Source of the DNA: Companilactobacillus formosensis
GTDB lineage: Bacteria; Bacillota; Bacilli; Lactobacillales; Lactobacillaceae
DNA: 64,000 nucleotides
Assembly (NCBI RefSeq): GCF_005405305.1
Contig: NZ_BJDU01000006.1
Span: 1-64,000 of the forward strand
Direction of reading: 5' to 3'
Positions within the stretch are counted from its first letter, which is position 1; each line of letters starts with the position of its first letter. A program made the translations under genes and the position numbers. Positions 45,860-55,907 of the stretch are shown here, one piece after another. Below the pieces are notes generated by a model. It was not told where the DNA came from. It ran no database searches and worked only from the letters and a program-made list of their open reading frames with translations.

Positions 45860-47594
45860 ATGGAAACACCAATTTTAAATACAATTAGCGAACCAGCTGA
45901 TTTGAAGAAACTATCACTTGAACAACTAACAAAATTAGCTGCTGAAATACGTTACGTACTATTAAATAAAGTTAGTCAAACCGGAGGACATGTCGGACCA
46001 AATTTGGGTGTGGTTGAGTTGACGATTGCTTTTCATACAATCTTTAATTCACCAATCGACAAAGTTGTCTGGGATGTTTCACATCAGTCTTACACTCACA
46101 AGATTTTGACAGGTAGAAAACAAGCATGGCTTGATAAGAAACATTTTGATGATGTCAGTGGCTATACGGAACCGGAAGAAAGTCCTCATGATTTCTTCAA
46201 TATTGGTCATACTTCAACTTCGATAGCTTTAGCAACCGGTATGGCTAGTGCTAGAGATTTGCAAGGTGAAACTGGTAACGTTATGGCGGTGATCGGTGAC
46301 GGCTCATTATCTGGTGGCTTAGCTTTGGAAGGATTGAATATTGCTGCTACTTTAAAATCTAATCTGATTATTTTAGTCAACGATAATGGCATGGCAATTG
46401 CTGAAAATCACGGTGGTCTTTATGAAGGACTCAAGGAATTACGTGAAACTAACGGTCAAAGCTCTCACAACATCTTTAAAGCTATGGGACTTGACTATCG
46501 TTATGTTGAAAAAGGTAATGATCTAGAAACGATGTTAGAGACGTTCAAAGAAATCAAGGACATTGATCACCCTATCGTTTTACACGTTCACACGGAAAAA
46601 GGACATGGTTATCAACCAGCTGTCGATCACAAAGAAGCCTTTCACTGGCATGTACCATTTGATCTAGCTACTGGAAAAACTTTACATCCAGTAACTGGAG
46701 AAACATATACTGATGTGATTCACGATCAACTAGAAAAAGAATTTACAGCAGGTACACCAATTACAGCTATTACAGCTGCCATTCCTGGAATGTATGATTT
46801 GAAACGCTTTGGCAGAAAACACCCTAAGAATTATTTTGATGTTGGTATTGCTGAACAAGAATCAATTACTTTGGCTGCTGGTCAAACAAAGATGGGATTA
46901 CGTCCAATTGCTTTTGAATCAGGAACATTTTTGCAAAGGGCTTATGACCAATTGTCACATGATTTAGGTATCAACAAATTGCCAGTTACGATTATGGTTT
47001 CTGGGGGAAGTATCAGTGCTGGAGACCCAACTCATCAAGGAATTTTTGATTTAGCAATGTTGAGTAATATTCCTGGTTTAACTTACTTAGCTCCAACAAC
47101 TAAAGAAGAATTACAAGCTATGATGCATTATGCTTTGCACCAAAATAATGGTCCAGTTGCAATCAGAGTTCCAAGTAATGATGTTCATTCGGCACCATTA
47201 GCTGATTTTGATGCACATAGAATGAATATTTTGCATTCTGGTCAAAAAGTCGCAATTCTAGGTGTCGGCAGTTTGTTGCCTTTGGCTGAAGAAGTTCAAC
47301 AACAGCTTGACGTTGATGCAACAGTGATCGATCCACGTGATGTTTCAGAGTTAGATGAAAAAACGTTAACTGATTTGGAAAAAAAATCATCAACTAGTAG
47401 TTACTTTAGAAGAAGCTAGCTTGAGCGGTGGTTTTGGTGAAAAAGTAAGTCGTTTCTATGGCAATACTAAGATGCGTACTCTAAACTTTGGTGCTGCTAA
47501 ACGATTCAATGATCATGAAACTACAGATGAATTGTGGCATGAATTTAAATTGACGCCAGAACAAATCGTTACAGAAATTAAAGCTAATTTATAA
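45860..47594 (+). pseudogene. dxs: 1-deoxy-D-xylulose-5-phosphate synthase-like gene with a frameshift
   Basis: Thiamine-diphosphate enzyme of the DXS family. Upstream of the shift: GGHVGPNLGVVELTIAFHTIFN, the cofactor motif GDGSLSGGLALEGLNIAA...NDN, and FDVGIAEQESITLAAG in the pyrimidine-binding domain. An A8 run at 47379-47386 puts the frame off: reading stops at 47417-47419 (TAG). If the run had seven A, translation would continue EKNHQLVVTLEEASLSGGFG to the TAA at 47592-47594, giving 577 residues, a normal length for the short lactobacillar form. The ATG at 45860 follows GAGGAAA. It may be a sequencing error, a real inactivation or slippage-dependent expression. No other MEP-pathway gene is visible. 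Confidence 0.85.
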
Positions 47595-47605
47595 TGATAG
47601 ACAAA

Positions 47606-47637
47606 AAGTATTGATAATAATTATCAATGCTTTTTTT
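47606..47637 (+). terminator. terminator after the dxs-like gene
   Basis: AGTATTGATAA and TTATCAATGCT pair around TAA and are followed by seven T. Confidence 0.85.
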
Positions 47638-47641
47638 GCGA

Positions 47642-47675
47642 AAAAAAATAGCCCTAAAATTAATTAGGACTATCG
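47642..47675 (-). terminator. terminator after nagB
   Basis: ATAGTCCTAATT and AATTTTAGGGCTAT pair and are followed by eight T on the minus strand. It lies back to back with the plus-strand terminator, so each gene has its own. Confidence 0.85.
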
Positions 47676-47688
47676 TTATATTTATCAA

Positions 47689-48393
47689 TTATTTAAGTTT
47701 TGATGCAGCAGCTTCATCAACGATGATTGTTACATCTGGGTGGTTTTGTAAAGCACTTGCTGGGCAGTCTTCAGTAACAGGACCGTCAACAGTAGCAGCA
47801 ATAGCGTCAGCTTTGTTTTCGCCGTAAGCTAGAAGAACGATCTTCTTAGCTTTCATGATTGAGCCGATACCCATTGAGTAGGCAAAGCGTGGAACGTCTT
47901 TTTCATCATCAAAGAAACGAGTGTTAGCTTCGATTGTTGATTCTGTCAAACCAACTTTTCTAGTCTTGCCATCAAATGGTGAGCCTGGTTCGTTGAAACC
48001 GATGTGACCATTTCTACCAATACCAAGAATTTGAAGGTCAATAGGGTTGTCTTCGATAATCTTGTCGTAAGCCTTTGTAGCAGCTTCTGCGTCAGGATTT
48101 GAACCATCAGGAACATATGAATTCTTAAAAGGTTTCTTGCTGAATAGGTGTTCATTCATGAAGTAGTGGTAACTTTGTTTGTTATCAGCTTCTAGACCAA
48201 CGTATTCATCCAAGTTAACAGATGTCATATTTGAAAAATCGATGTCGCTGCTTGTCATTTCGTTGTAAAGTGTAATTGGGCTACTACCTGTTGCTAATCC
48301 CAAAACTTTTGCACCATTTTCGATATCAGCTTTAACTAAGTTGAAAGCTTCTTTTCCACCCATTTGTTGATCTTTTACTTTAATTATGTTCAT
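47689..48393 (-). CDS. nagB: glucosamine-6-phosphate deaminase
   Basis: 234 residues, the usual short Gram-positive NagB. It converts glucosamine-6-phosphate to fructose-6-phosphate and ammonia, linking amino-sugar use to glycolysis. Motifs: [16 protein letters not shown] (phosphate binding), VNLDEYVGL with the catalytic aspartate, and [18 protein letters not shown] with the active histidine. It is monocistronic, with a promoter overlapped by a GntR-type operator at 48421-48432. Confidence 0.96.
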   Translation of the reverse strand: MNIIKVKDQQMGGKEAFNLVKADIENGAKVLGLATGSSPITLYNEMTSSDIDFSNMTSVNLDEYVGLEADNKQSYHYFMNEHLFSKKPFKNSYVPDGSNPDAEAATKAYDKIIEDNPIDLQILGIGRNGHIGFNEPGSPFDGKTRKVGLTESTIEANTRFFDDEKDVPRFAYSMGIGSIMKAKKIVLLAYGENKADAIAATVDGPVTEDCPASALQNHPDVTIIVDEAAASKLK

Positions 48394-48420
48394 CTTATTA
48401 ATCTCCCATCTCTATCTTTC

Positions 48421-48460
48421 TGGTCTAGTCCAATCTAATTCATTTTTAGTAAATTGTCAA
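48421..48460 (-). promoter_or_regulatory. nagB promoter with NagR/DasR-like operator
   Basis: Minus strand: TTGACA (48460-48455), 17-base spacer, TAGATT (48437-48432), directly followed by TGGACTAGACCA (48432-48421). The latter resembles the GntR-family NagR/DasR sites (TGGTCTAGACCA) with 10 of 12 symmetrical positions. Its place over the transcription start fits repression that is relieved by amino-sugar phosphate. Confidence 0.7.
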
Positions 48461-48572
48461 TAAAATAGTGTCATTAAATAAAAATAAATTAAAAATTTCT
48501 AGAATCAATGCAAAATCTTCACAAGTTAGGTATATTTTTTAATAAGAGAAAAAACTAAAGAGGCAGAAAAAT

Positions 48573-49433
48573 TTGGAAAAAATATTATCTACATCTGAGG
48601 GCAGTGTAAACACAAATCTAATTAGAGGCATCAATACTAAGAGTATTATCGTTCTAGTACCCGGTCTTGGTGGTTCCCTTGAGTATTTCAACTCAATTAT
48701 TCCCTATCTAAAAGACAAATATACCGTTGTAGCACTTGATTTATTAGGTCAAGGCAAATCAACTAAGGCTAAAAATGATCACTATACGATCGATGCAGAA
48801 GCATGGAACATGTTAGAGTCGATCGCTAGATTAAAGATTACTGATCAATTAGTTATCTTTGGTTATGGTGTCGGTGGTTTAGTTGCCGTAAATATGGCAG
48901 AATTGCGTGGCTTTACGATTTCTAAGCTAGTCCTATTAAATACACCTGCTAACGATAAATACGCTGACATGGACGCTCATTCGTCTGTAGCAAGTATTCC
49001 ATTATTAGGTAAGCTTGCTAAATCGCCAGTAAAATCTGCTTTGTACTTTGATAAGGATTTTGACCGTAGCAGTTTGGAAAATCCTAAAATCGTTGATGAA
49101 GCGGCTAATTTGGTCGATCACAAGACAGCTAAGTTCTTGCAAAAAATGCCAATGGATTATTTGGAAGAAAAAGCTTTAAATAAACGTTTGCGTGCAGTTA
49201 AGATTCCGACGCTAGCCATGTTTGGTGAAGGGGACCAAATCTTAACAGAAAATGGAATCAAAGATGCTAAAGCTTCAATCGGTCGTGTACCTGATTTACA
49301 AATAGAAGATATCAAGGGTGCCGGTCATTTAGCTATGATGGAAAAACCTCAAGAAATTGCCCAAAAGATTATCACATTCGATGAAACAACAACTAAGAAA
49401 AAAGAAGAAGAGAGCGAGAACGACGCTGATTAA
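48573..49433 (+). CDS. alpha/beta hydrolase fold protein with altered nucleophile elbow
   Basis: 286 residues. The fold is clear: LVPGLGGSLEYF (oxyanion region), VALDLLGQGKSTK, an elbow at FGYGVGGLVAVNMAEL, a cap, then GEGDQIL and GAGHLAMMEKP. The acid (Asp221) and base (His252) are present, but the nucleophile position in the usual G-x-S-x-G is glycine (G97-Y-G99-V-G101; codon GGT at 48867). It would not have classic serine hydrolase activity unless another residue substitutes. The C-terminus is highly charged. TTG start with AAAGAGG some 10 bases upstream. It is divergent from nagB. Confidence 0.82.
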   Translation: MEKILSTSEGSVNTNLIRGINTKSIIVLVPGLGGSLEYFNSIIPYLKDKYTVVALDLLGQGKSTKAKNDHYTIDAEAWNMLESIARLKITDQLVIFGYGVGGLVAVNMAELRGFTISKLVLLNTPANDKYADMDAHSSVASIPLLGKLAKSPVKSALYFDKDFDRSSLENPKIVDEAANLVDHKTAKFLQKMPMDYLEEKALNKRLRAVKIPTLAMFGEGDQILTENGIKDAKASIGRVPDLQIEDIKGAGHLAMMEKPQEIAQKIITFDETTTKKKEEESENDAD

Positions 49434-49439
49434 CTTTTT

Positions 49440-49469
49440 AATCCTAGATGATAAATCTGGGATTTTTTT
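49440..49469 (+). terminator. terminator after the hydrolase gene
   Basis: AATCCTAGAT and ATCTGGGATT pair around GATAA and are followed by seven T. Confidence 0.85.
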
Positions 49470-49532
49470 ATTGCCTAATTTTTGTCCCAAATTAAGGATT
49501 AAGTGATATTGTCTAAGTATGGAGGGTGCGTT

Positions 49533-50348
49533 ATGAAACTAAGATACTTACTGGCAATGTTGTTAGCTTTTATCGGTATTTTGTATTCGACACAGGATGT
49601 ACAGGCGGATGGGCTTGGTGGACCTAATACAGGTGACTACGTTTATGAAAATAGAGAATTTATCACTAATGCTCAATATGACCAGCTTGATGCAATCAAC
49701 GATGATATTTATACTGGCGTTCATCCACAAAAACTATACGTTTTGATTTTTGACGATTCAACTGATATCAATGATTTTGTGCAAATGACTGGTGCTGAGG
49801 TTGATTCACGTGATGCATCCTCTAATATTATTGGCAACATTGGCACTAACATAGGTTATCTCCTGTATGGCCGAGAAAAATACATCGATATGCGTTTAGA
49901 CAATGACGATATTGATAATGAAAGCAATTATTTAATTTTAGATTTAAAAGATAAAAAGATCTTTTTCAGTGCGTCTGAACAAGCTGATCGTTATGTGACT
50001 GATTTAATGTTTTGGAAACTGAGAAGAGGATTGGCAAATGATTTTAAATCCAATAATAAGGACACACAAGTGAAAGCTTTATTTGCGTTAGCAGCTCGGT
50101 TGGAACCTAAGTTGCAAGATGTTGCTCAGAGTTCGAAGAAACTAAAATCTAAAGAAATTGCTGATATAAAACGAGTTAGAAATAGAATTTTATACACATT
50201 GGGAACAATAGTTGTCATCCTTGCTATTTACTTAATTTGGAAGTATATGCATAATCATCCCGGTAGTGGTTCAGATTTAGGCAATAGTGATTATGATGCT
50301 GGGTTCGACGAAGGTTATTATATGGGCAGAAATGATCCCTTTATGTAA
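49533..50348 (+). CDS. secreted, C-terminally membrane-anchored protein, TPM-domain-like
   Basis: 271 residues. A signal peptide (about 1-24, ending VQADG), an external alpha/beta domain (ITNAQYDQLDAINDDIY...KLYVLIFDDSTDINDF...NYLILDLKDKKIFFSA), a helical stretch and one membrane helix (about 223-243) precede a Gly/Asp/Tyr-rich cytoplasmic tail (YDAGFDEGYYMGRNDPF). The order resembles proteins with the TPM (YgcG-like) domain, but sequence conservation is poor and the call is tentative. The ATG at 49533 has GGAGGG upstream; a longer frame from 49503 is rejected. Its function is unknown. Confidence 0.65.
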   Translation: MKLRYLLAMLLAFIGILYSTQDVQADGLGGPNTGDYVYENREFITNAQYDQLDAINDDIYTGVHPQKLYVLIFDDSTDINDFVQMTGAEVDSRDASSNIIGNIGTNIGYLLYGREKYIDMRLDNDDIDNESNYLILDLKDKKIFFSASEQADRYVTDLMFWKLRRGLANDFKSNNKDTQVKALFALAARLEPKLQDVAQSSKKLKSKEIADIKRVRNRILYTLGTIVVILAIYLIWKYMHNHPGSGSDLGNSDYDAGFDEGYYMGRNDPFM

Positions 50349-50376
50349 AAAAAAACGACCAAATTGGTCGTTTTTT
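50349..50376. terminator. bidirectional terminator
   Basis: AAAAAACGACC and GGTCGTTTTTT pair around AAATT, between two convergent surface-protein genes. Confidence 0.9.
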
Positions 50377-50884
50377 ACTTTGTACTGACGAGTTTGATTA
50401 AATTGCGATTTTTTTGCGAGCTGGCTACTGGAACGAATGATTTACCATCTTTGTAGACAAATTGTATAACATCATAATTGTTGTCCAGTTTCTTAGCTTG
50501 ATTGGCGACGATATTTTGTAAAGCACGAATATAATCTTTTTGGTCGTCAGTTGCTTGGTTATTTTGGACTGCTTCAAAAGAAGCCTTTAAATACTTTTGA
50601 GTCTGCTTGTCAGTTAGGCGAACGACAATAACGGTGTGGGGATGCTTGCTCGTATCGTCATTGATGTTGTGATCCTCTTTGATCGTGACGACTTTGCCAT
50701 TTTGATTGAATTTGTGATCAAGACTTTTTCTGATAGCTTTGTATTCAGTCGTTGGTGCCTTGGTAGTAGCTTGATTAGATGTTTTAAAAGTGAAAACAGA
50801 TAAGACAGTTGCGAAAATTAATACGGCAACCAATGAAATAATTAAATATTTTTTATTGATAGGTTCACGATATTTTCTATGCAT
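50375..50884 (-). CDS. membrane-anchored extracellular protein of unknown function
   Basis: 169 residues. A basic cytoplasmic start (MHRKYREPINKKY), one membrane helix (about 13-33), then a polar external domain with alternating strands and helices (VVTIKEDHNINDD, TVIVVRLTDKQTQKYLKASFEAVQNNQ). No family is recognised. It converges with the TPM-like protein gene. The ATG at 50884 follows GAGGCTAGGGGCG. Function unknown. Confidence 0.7.
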   Translation of the reverse strand: MHRKYREPINKKYLIISLVAVLIFATVLSVFTFKTSNQATTKAPTTEYKAIRKSLDHKFNQNGKVVTIKEDHNINDDTSKHPHTVIVVRLTDKQTQKYLKASFEAVQNNQATDDQKDYIRALQNIVANQAKKLDNNYDVIQFVYKDGKSFVPVASSQKNRNLIKLVSTK

Positions 50885-50965
50885 GATTTAACGCCCCTAG
50901 CCTCTAATTAGAGTGATTATAACACAGGTTTGAATGTAAATTTTTTTTACAAAGAGTTGGATAAA

Positions 50966-50994
50966 TTGACTTCTGAATACTTATTTTGAATAAT
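50966..50994 (+). promoter_or_regulatory. promoter of pncA
   Basis: TTGACT (50966-50971), 17-base spacer, AATAAT (50989-50994), about 40 bases before the start codon. Confidence 0.6.
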
Positions 50995-51033
50995 TTTGAT
51001 ATAACTAAATACTTAGAAGAAAGTAGGAAAATT

Positions 51034-51588
51034 ATGTCTACACATCAAGCATTACTGATTATCGACTATACGAATGATTTTGTAGCTGATGATGGGGCTT
51101 TGACTTGTAAAGAGCCAGGTCAGGCAATTGAATCCAAGATCTTCGATTTAGCAGAAAGAATGTATCAAAATAATGATTTCGTTTGGTTCCCGACTGATGT
51201 CCATAAACCAAACGACCCATATCATCCGGAAACAAAACTTTTCCCACCTCACAATGTTCGTGGAACTTGGGGACGAGAATTATACGGTAGTCTAAAAGAT
51301 TGGTATGACGAACATAGCGATGGTGAGCAAGTTAAGTTATTTGATAAGACCCGTTATAGCGCCTTTGCCGGAACTGATCTTGATATTAGATTACGTGAAA
51401 GAAAGGTTGATACACTACATCTAGTTGGCGTTTGTACCGATATTTGTGTTCTACATACGGCAATTGACGCCTACAATTTAAACTACAATATTATCGTTCA
51501 TGAAAATGCTGTGGCATCATTTAATCAAGCTGGACACGAATGGGCTTTAGGTCATTTCAAAGCCAGTTTAGGCGCACAAGTATTATAA
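51034..51588 (+). CDS. pncA: nicotinamidase (isochorismatase family)
   Basis: 184 residues. The enzyme converts nicotinamide to nicotinate for NAD salvage. The catalytic triad is visible: Asp in LLIIDYTNDF, Lys in DKTRYSAFAGTDL and Cys in VGVCTDICVL. TDVHKPNDPYHPE carries the metal-binding Asp and His residues of PncA. The ATG at 51034 follows TAGGAAA; an upstream in-frame ATG at 50986 lies in the promoter region and is rejected. Lactobacilli commonly depend on this salvage step. Confidence 0.92.
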   Translation: MSTHQALLIIDYTNDFVADDGALTCKEPGQAIESKIFDLAERMYQNNDFVWFPTDVHKPNDPYHPETKLFPPHNVRGTWGRELYGSLKDWYDEHSDGEQVKLFDKTRYSAFAGTDLDIRLRERKVDTLHLVGVCTDICVLHTAIDAYNLNYNIIVHENAVASFNQAGHEWALGHFKASLGAQVL

Positions 51589-51614
51589 AAAAGAGACCAT
51601 TTGGTCTCTTTTTT
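51587..51614. terminator. bidirectional terminator (pncA / kup)
   Basis: AAAAAAGAGACC and GGTCTCTTTTTT pair around ATTT, shared by two convergent genes. Confidence 0.9.
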
Positions 51615-53628
51615 ATTTAACATTATGACGAATTTCTTTTTCAGTTAAGTATTGGTCAGTGTGATTGCCCAAGAATAGTGGGACTTTTTCTTCAACCACA
51701 TCACTAAATTCCAGACCATACCAAAGGGCAGGAGGAACGGTAATGTTTTGAAGTAGGAGTCGGCCACCAATTAACATTCTGTCGAGACCGCTCATATAAA
51801 CCTGTGCTCCAAGGTCTTGGAATTGTTGGTTTTGAATGACGAATTTAAAGGAACCAACACGACGATTGGGCATCATCGAATAAGTTGGTGCTTGTTGGTC
51901 GATGATGTTTTTGTCCAATAGACTGTTAATAATTTGGCGAATATAAATATTGACGTGTTGCGACTTCTTGAAACCAAGATTTAAGGTAACATTGACGACG
52001 TTTCTCGTATTCATCATATCAACTGAGTAATTGCACTCATAAGGGGCAGCGGTTTGGTTGACAGTAATGAACCAGTATACTTTGGCTCGTTTGGGATCTT
52101 GATCCAAAATCGAATAAATAATCGAACGTTTGATGGAATAATCCTTGCCCAATTTTGTCATGTAAACGAGATTCGTGGCGTAAGTGGGAATTGAAGAATC
52201 TTGACTGAGTTTTTCCAATTGAGGGATGAAGTCGAGTAGATTGACGTTTTCACTTTCAGCCATATGAGCATCACGGCGTTTATTACCAAAGTACCAAATA
52301 ACCATGATTGCTAGAATTGCCATCGTTATGATTACTGTAACGTATCCACCATGGATGAATTTGACCAAACTGGAAATCAAGAATAATCCTTCAATGGCAA
52401 AGAAAACAACTAGGAAAATGTTTGCTCCAAGAGGGTGCTTTTTCATAATTAAGAATTGGTGCAAGAGTAAAGTCGTCATTAGCATTGTCAAAGTGATTGC
52501 TAAACCGTAAGCGGCTTCCATGTGTTCCGAAGTACCAAAGCCCCAAACGATGCTAATGGTAATGGCACAGAGCAACCAATTAACTGATTCAATATAGAGT
52601 TGGCTTTGCACTTTACCAGGGAATTTAACTTTGAGACGAGGTAATATTTTCAAACCAATTGCTTCTTGAACTAAGGTATAGGAACCAGTTATCAAAGCTT
52701 GAGAGGCAATGATGGCAGCTAAAGTAGCGATGATAATGGCAAAGATTTTGAAATCGCTAGGCAACATTTCATAAAAAGGATTGATGCCAGAAATATGGTT
52801 GTACTGTTTATTCTGAAAATTAGCGATGACCCAAGCTGCTTGTCCCAGATAGTTCAACATCAACATTGTATAGACGAAAGGCCAAGTAGCGTAGATATTG
52901 TGTTTTCCAACTTGTCCCATATCAGAATACAAGGCTTCAGCACCAGTTGTGGCTAAGAAGACACTGCCGAGAATAAAAATACCAGTCTTATTGACAGGAC
53001 TGAATAAAACTTTAATAGCGTAGACTGGCGAAAGAGCTTTGAGGACACTTAAATTACCTAACAAATTGAATAGTCCTGCTAATCCGATAAAACTAAACCA
53101 AATGAGCATGATTGGACCGAATGAACGACCAATCTTTTCAGTACCAAATTTTTGAATGATAAAGATGGTTAACAAGATTATCGTTACGATGACTAAAACG
53201 GTCGATTGTTTGTTAGAGAAAATGAAATTGCCAAATTGTTGTCCTTTGACACCTTCCATAGCGGAAGTAACGGTAACAGCAGGGGTCAATGTACCATCAG
53301 CAAGTAAGGCAGAACCACCAATCAAGGCAGGGATGATCAACCATTTTTTTGTTTTGACTAAGGCGTAAAGAGCAAAGATTCCACCTTCATTGTTGTTATC
53401 AGCTTTCATAGCTATTAAAACGTATTTTAATGTGGTAATTAGCATCAATGTCCAAAATATCAATGAAACGCTGCCCAAAATATACTCTGGTTTGGTATCA
53501 GCCATCGTGCCAGCGTCATTGATAATGGCATTCATAACGTAGAGTGGCGAAGTCCCAATATCGCCATAAACGATACCTAGAGTAATCAACATACCCAAGG
53601 TAGACAGTGATGACATTCTTTTATTCAT
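51613..53628 (-). CDS. kup: KUP-family potassium transporter
   Basis: 671 residues. [15 protein letters not shown] (about 12-26) is the hallmark of the KUP/HAK/KT family. About 12 helices fill the first 450 residues, followed by a C-terminal cytoplasmic domain of about 215 residues. It takes up potassium, probably with protons. The ATG at 53628 follows GAAGGAG; the TTG five codons earlier is rejected. In lactococci and other Firmicutes, Kup proteins are inhibited by c-di-AMP; the c-di-AMP hydrolase gene gdpP is in this window, but direct control is only inference. Confidence 0.95.
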   Translation of the reverse strand: MNKRMSSLSTLGMLITLGIVYGDIGTSPLYVMNAIINDAGTMADTKPEYILGSVSLIFWTLMLITTLKYVLIAMKADNNNEGGIFALYALVKTKKWLIIPALIGGSALLADGTLTPAVTVTSAMEGVKGQQFGNFIFSNKQSTVLVIVTIILLTIFIIQKFGTEKIGRSFGPIMLIWFSFIGLAGLFNLLGNLSVLKALSPVYAIKVLFSPVNKTGIFILGSVFLATTGAEALYSDMGQVGKHNIYATWPFVYTMLMLNYLGQAAWVIANFQNKQYNHISGINPFYEMLPSDFKIFAIIIATLAAIIASQALITGSYTLVQEAIGLKILPRLKVKFPGKVQSQLYIESVNWLLCAITISIVWGFGTSEHMEAAYGLAITLTMLMTTLLLHQFLIMKKHPLGANIFLVVFFAIEGLFLISSLVKFIHGGYVTVIITMAILAIMVIWYFGNKRRDAHMAESENVNLLDFIPQLEKLSQDSSIPTYATNLVYMTKLGKDYSIKRSIIYSILDQDPKRAKVYWFITVNQTAAPYECNYSVDMMNTRNVVNVTLNLGFKKSQHVNIYIRQIINSLLDKNIIDQQAPTYSMMPNRRVGSFKFVIQNQQFQDLGAQVYMSGLDRMLIGGRLLLQNITVPPALWYGLEFSDVVEEKVPLFLGNHTDQYLTEKEIRHNVK

Positions 53629-53812
53629 GATGTGCTCCTTCAAAATTCATCATATGTGTTTATACAAGTTATATTATAGTTTTTTTATAACTATTTAAAA
53701 ATTATTATGATTTTGTCATTTTTTAGTAATTCTTTTTGTTATACATGAAATAAAAAACGTAATACAATACTGAAAATAAATAGTTAATTTCAGTGAAAAG
53801 AATGTGATTTCT

Positions 53813-54988
53813 ATGAATGTAGTATTTATGATACTTTCAACTATGTTGGTTTGGATAATGGTACCTGGCATTGCTGTTTTTTACAGTGGCTTTGTACCAC
53901 ACAAAGATGTTACCCGAATTTTATTCGACAGTTTTTTGATGTTTGGATTAGCAGGAATATTGTGGATCATCGTTGGATTTTCAGCTTCATTTGAAGGAGA
54001 TAATTTAGGGTTAATAGGTAATTTCAGCCATCTCTTTTTGAGAGGAATAGACTTATCGTCTACTTTTGGTCAGACGGGATTGCCAACTGCAGTCTATTTA
54101 CTTTTTCAAATGATGTTTGCAATTTTGACACCAGCATTATTTTTAGGGGCAATGGCTAGTCGTGTAAAGATTAGATTCGTCATCCTGTTTGTTTTATTGT
54201 GGTCGCTTTTGATTTATTATCCATTAGCTCACATCGTTTGGTCGAGTAGTGGTTTTCTAGCTAAGTTAGGTGTATTGGATTTTGCAGGAGGAACAGTTAT
54301 TCACATTGACGCTGGTATTACAGCGTTGATTTTGGCAATTACTTTACGTGGACCATATCAATATAAGCAACAAGTTAAAGGTAATCCGTTATGGATACTG
54401 TTGGGAACAGTCCTTTTATGGATCGGTTGGTACGGCTTCAATGCGGGGAGTGCTTTAAAAGTTAATTTCCAAGCTATCAATGCGTTCTTTACGACTACGG
54501 TGGCAGCTTGCAGCGCTCTAATTACCTGGATTTTTTTGGAAGAGATGTATAAAGGCAAAGTTACTTTGAGTGGTATTTGTACAGGTAGTATTTGTGGCCT
54601 AGTGGGAATTACTCCGGGTACTGGATATGTAACGGTTTTAGGATCGTTTTTAATTGGAATAATTTCTTCTATCAGTAGTTTTTATTTTATGAATTTCTTG
54701 AAATATCAATTGCATCTAAATGATTATCTGGATATCTTTGGATGCCATGGTGTCAGTGGGATAATTGGTTCAATTTGTGTTGGCTTATTTGCAACTAAAT
54801 CGGTTAATGAAAACGTCGTTACGAATGGTCTATTTTACGGTGGTGGATTTAAATTGTTAGGCTTACAAATATTCGGCGTTATATTTACGATTGTTTTCGT
54901 AGCAGTACTGGGTGTAGTAATTGTAACGGTTCTGAAAAAAGCTTTGAAAGATGACGTTGGAATCAGACCAGAAATTAAATTAGCTTAG
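53813..54988 (+). CDS. amt: ammonium transporter (Amt family)
   Basis: 391 residues, about 11 helices. The two pore histidines are in FAGGTVIHIDAGITALI and DIFGCHGVSGIIG; the TLLLWIGWYGFNAGSAL block is typical. It starts directly with a membrane helix. No glnB/glnK gene follows, so regulation by a PII protein is not evident. The ATG at 53813 is used; a GTG nine bases earlier is possible, and the ribosome site is weak in both cases. Confidence 0.95.
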   Translation: MNVVFMILSTMLVWIMVPGIAVFYSGFVPHKDVTRILFDSFLMFGLAGILWIIVGFSASFEGDNLGLIGNFSHLFLRGIDLSSTFGQTGLPTAVYLLFQMMFAILTPALFLGAMASRVKIRFVILFVLLWSLLIYYPLAHIVWSSSGFLAKLGVLDFAGGTVIHIDAGITALILAITLRGPYQYKQQVKGNPLWILLGTVLLWIGWYGFNAGSALKVNFQAINAFFTTTVAACSALITWIFLEEMYKGKVTLSGICTGSICGLVGITPGTGYVTVLGSFLIGIISSISSFYFMNFLKYQLHLNDYLDIFGCHGVSGIIGSICVGLFATKSVNENVVTNGLFYGGGFKLLGLQIFGVIFTIVFVAVLGVVIVTVLKKALKDDVGIRPEIKLA

Positions 54989-54991
54989 ATT

Positions 54992-55036
54992 AAAAGGGCT
55001 CTACTAAAATAAATTTATTTTAGTAGAGCCCTTTTT
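54992..55036. terminator. bidirectional terminator (amt / DUF1003)
   Basis: Near-perfect inverted arms AAAAGGGCTCTACTAAAATA and TATTTTAGTAGAGCCCTTTT meet around AATT, a stem of about 20 pairs. Confidence 0.95.
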
Positions 55037-55040
55037 GTGC

Positions 55041-55802
55041 TTAGTTTCGACTGGGATGTCTAGTATTACGTTCTTTTTTAGGCTTATTTTCGGCTCGTAA
55101 CGATTGAATCTCATTTTCGATTTCGCTGAGAACTTCGATTTGCATCTTTTGAATATCTAAAATATGAGGCCATTGAACTTCATTTAGCTGGTCGATTTTT
55201 TCATGAAGAATACGAATTTCCATTTCTGATTTAGTGTTAGTTTTATAATCATTTTCGGAATCAAAGCGATCACGTTCAGCTTGACGGTTTTGACTCATCA
55301 TGATGATTGGTGCCTGAATAGCTGCTACACAACTGAGGAATAGATTCAATAAAATAAATGGGTAGGGATCAAAATTCACTCCGAAAAGATGAATGACGTT
55401 AATGGTCATCCAAACTATCAGAATGACAGTAAAGGCAATGATAAAGCCCCAACTACCACCAAATTTAGCCACGCCATCAGCCAATTTTTGTCCTTTAGTA
55501 CGTTTTCCATAGACGGTATCATTGATATTTTTGATGACATAGGTTTCTTTGGCCAATTCCTTTTTGAGTTTATCGCTCATTTCATGGTCAATTTTTAAAT
55601 CATCATCGATAACGTCTTGCATTTTGGAAATACGTAATTTTTGTAGATCCTTTAAACAAATAAACGATGATTCTTTAGCATAACTGTTAGTATGAATGAC
55701 TTGTTCTTTTAATAAATCGCTAAGATCTCTTAAGAAAAGACCTTCCATGATAGTAAAACGATTGCCACAGATTGCACAAATTTGATTCTTTTTAATTGCC
55801 AT
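55041..55802 (-). CDS. DUF1003 domain membrane protein
   Basis: 253 residues. The N-terminal part contains CAICGN with a second cysteine later, perhaps a small metal site. KLADGVAKFGGSWGFIIAFTVILIVWMTINV and a second helix (about residues 150-170) form the membrane part. IIMMSQNRQAERDRFDSENDYKTNTKSEMEIRIL is the DUF1003 signature, followed by a coiled-coil tail. The function is not established. The ATG at 55802 follows AAGGGGTG; a GTG nine bases earlier is rejected because it overlaps that site. Confidence 0.88.
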   Translation of the reverse strand: MAIKKNQICAICGNRFTIMEGLFLRDLSDLLKEQVIHTNSYAKESSFICLKDLQKLRISKMQDVIDDDLKIDHEMSDKLKKELAKETYVIKNINDTVYGKRTKGQKLADGVAKFGGSWGFIIAFTVILIVWMTINVIHLFGVNFDPYPFILLNLFLSCVAAIQAPIIMMSQNRQAERDRFDSENDYKTNTKSEMEIRILHEKIDQLNEVQWPHILDIQKMQIEVLSEIENEIQSLRAENKPKKERNTRHPSRN

Positions 55803-55907
55803 AATTAACACCCCTTGGAGTTATTCAGTGTCAGTATATTATTGAGATGTTTGTAAAGCAAAAATAAAACAATTCTAGATTAAATATAAATAATGTTTAA
55901 AATGAAT

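Noticed and set aside
47387-47419. The short DXS C-terminus (ending SSTSSYFRRS) as the natural end
   Set aside because: The next frame continues with a highly DXS-like sequence to a stop followed by a proper terminator, so the short end results from the extra A.
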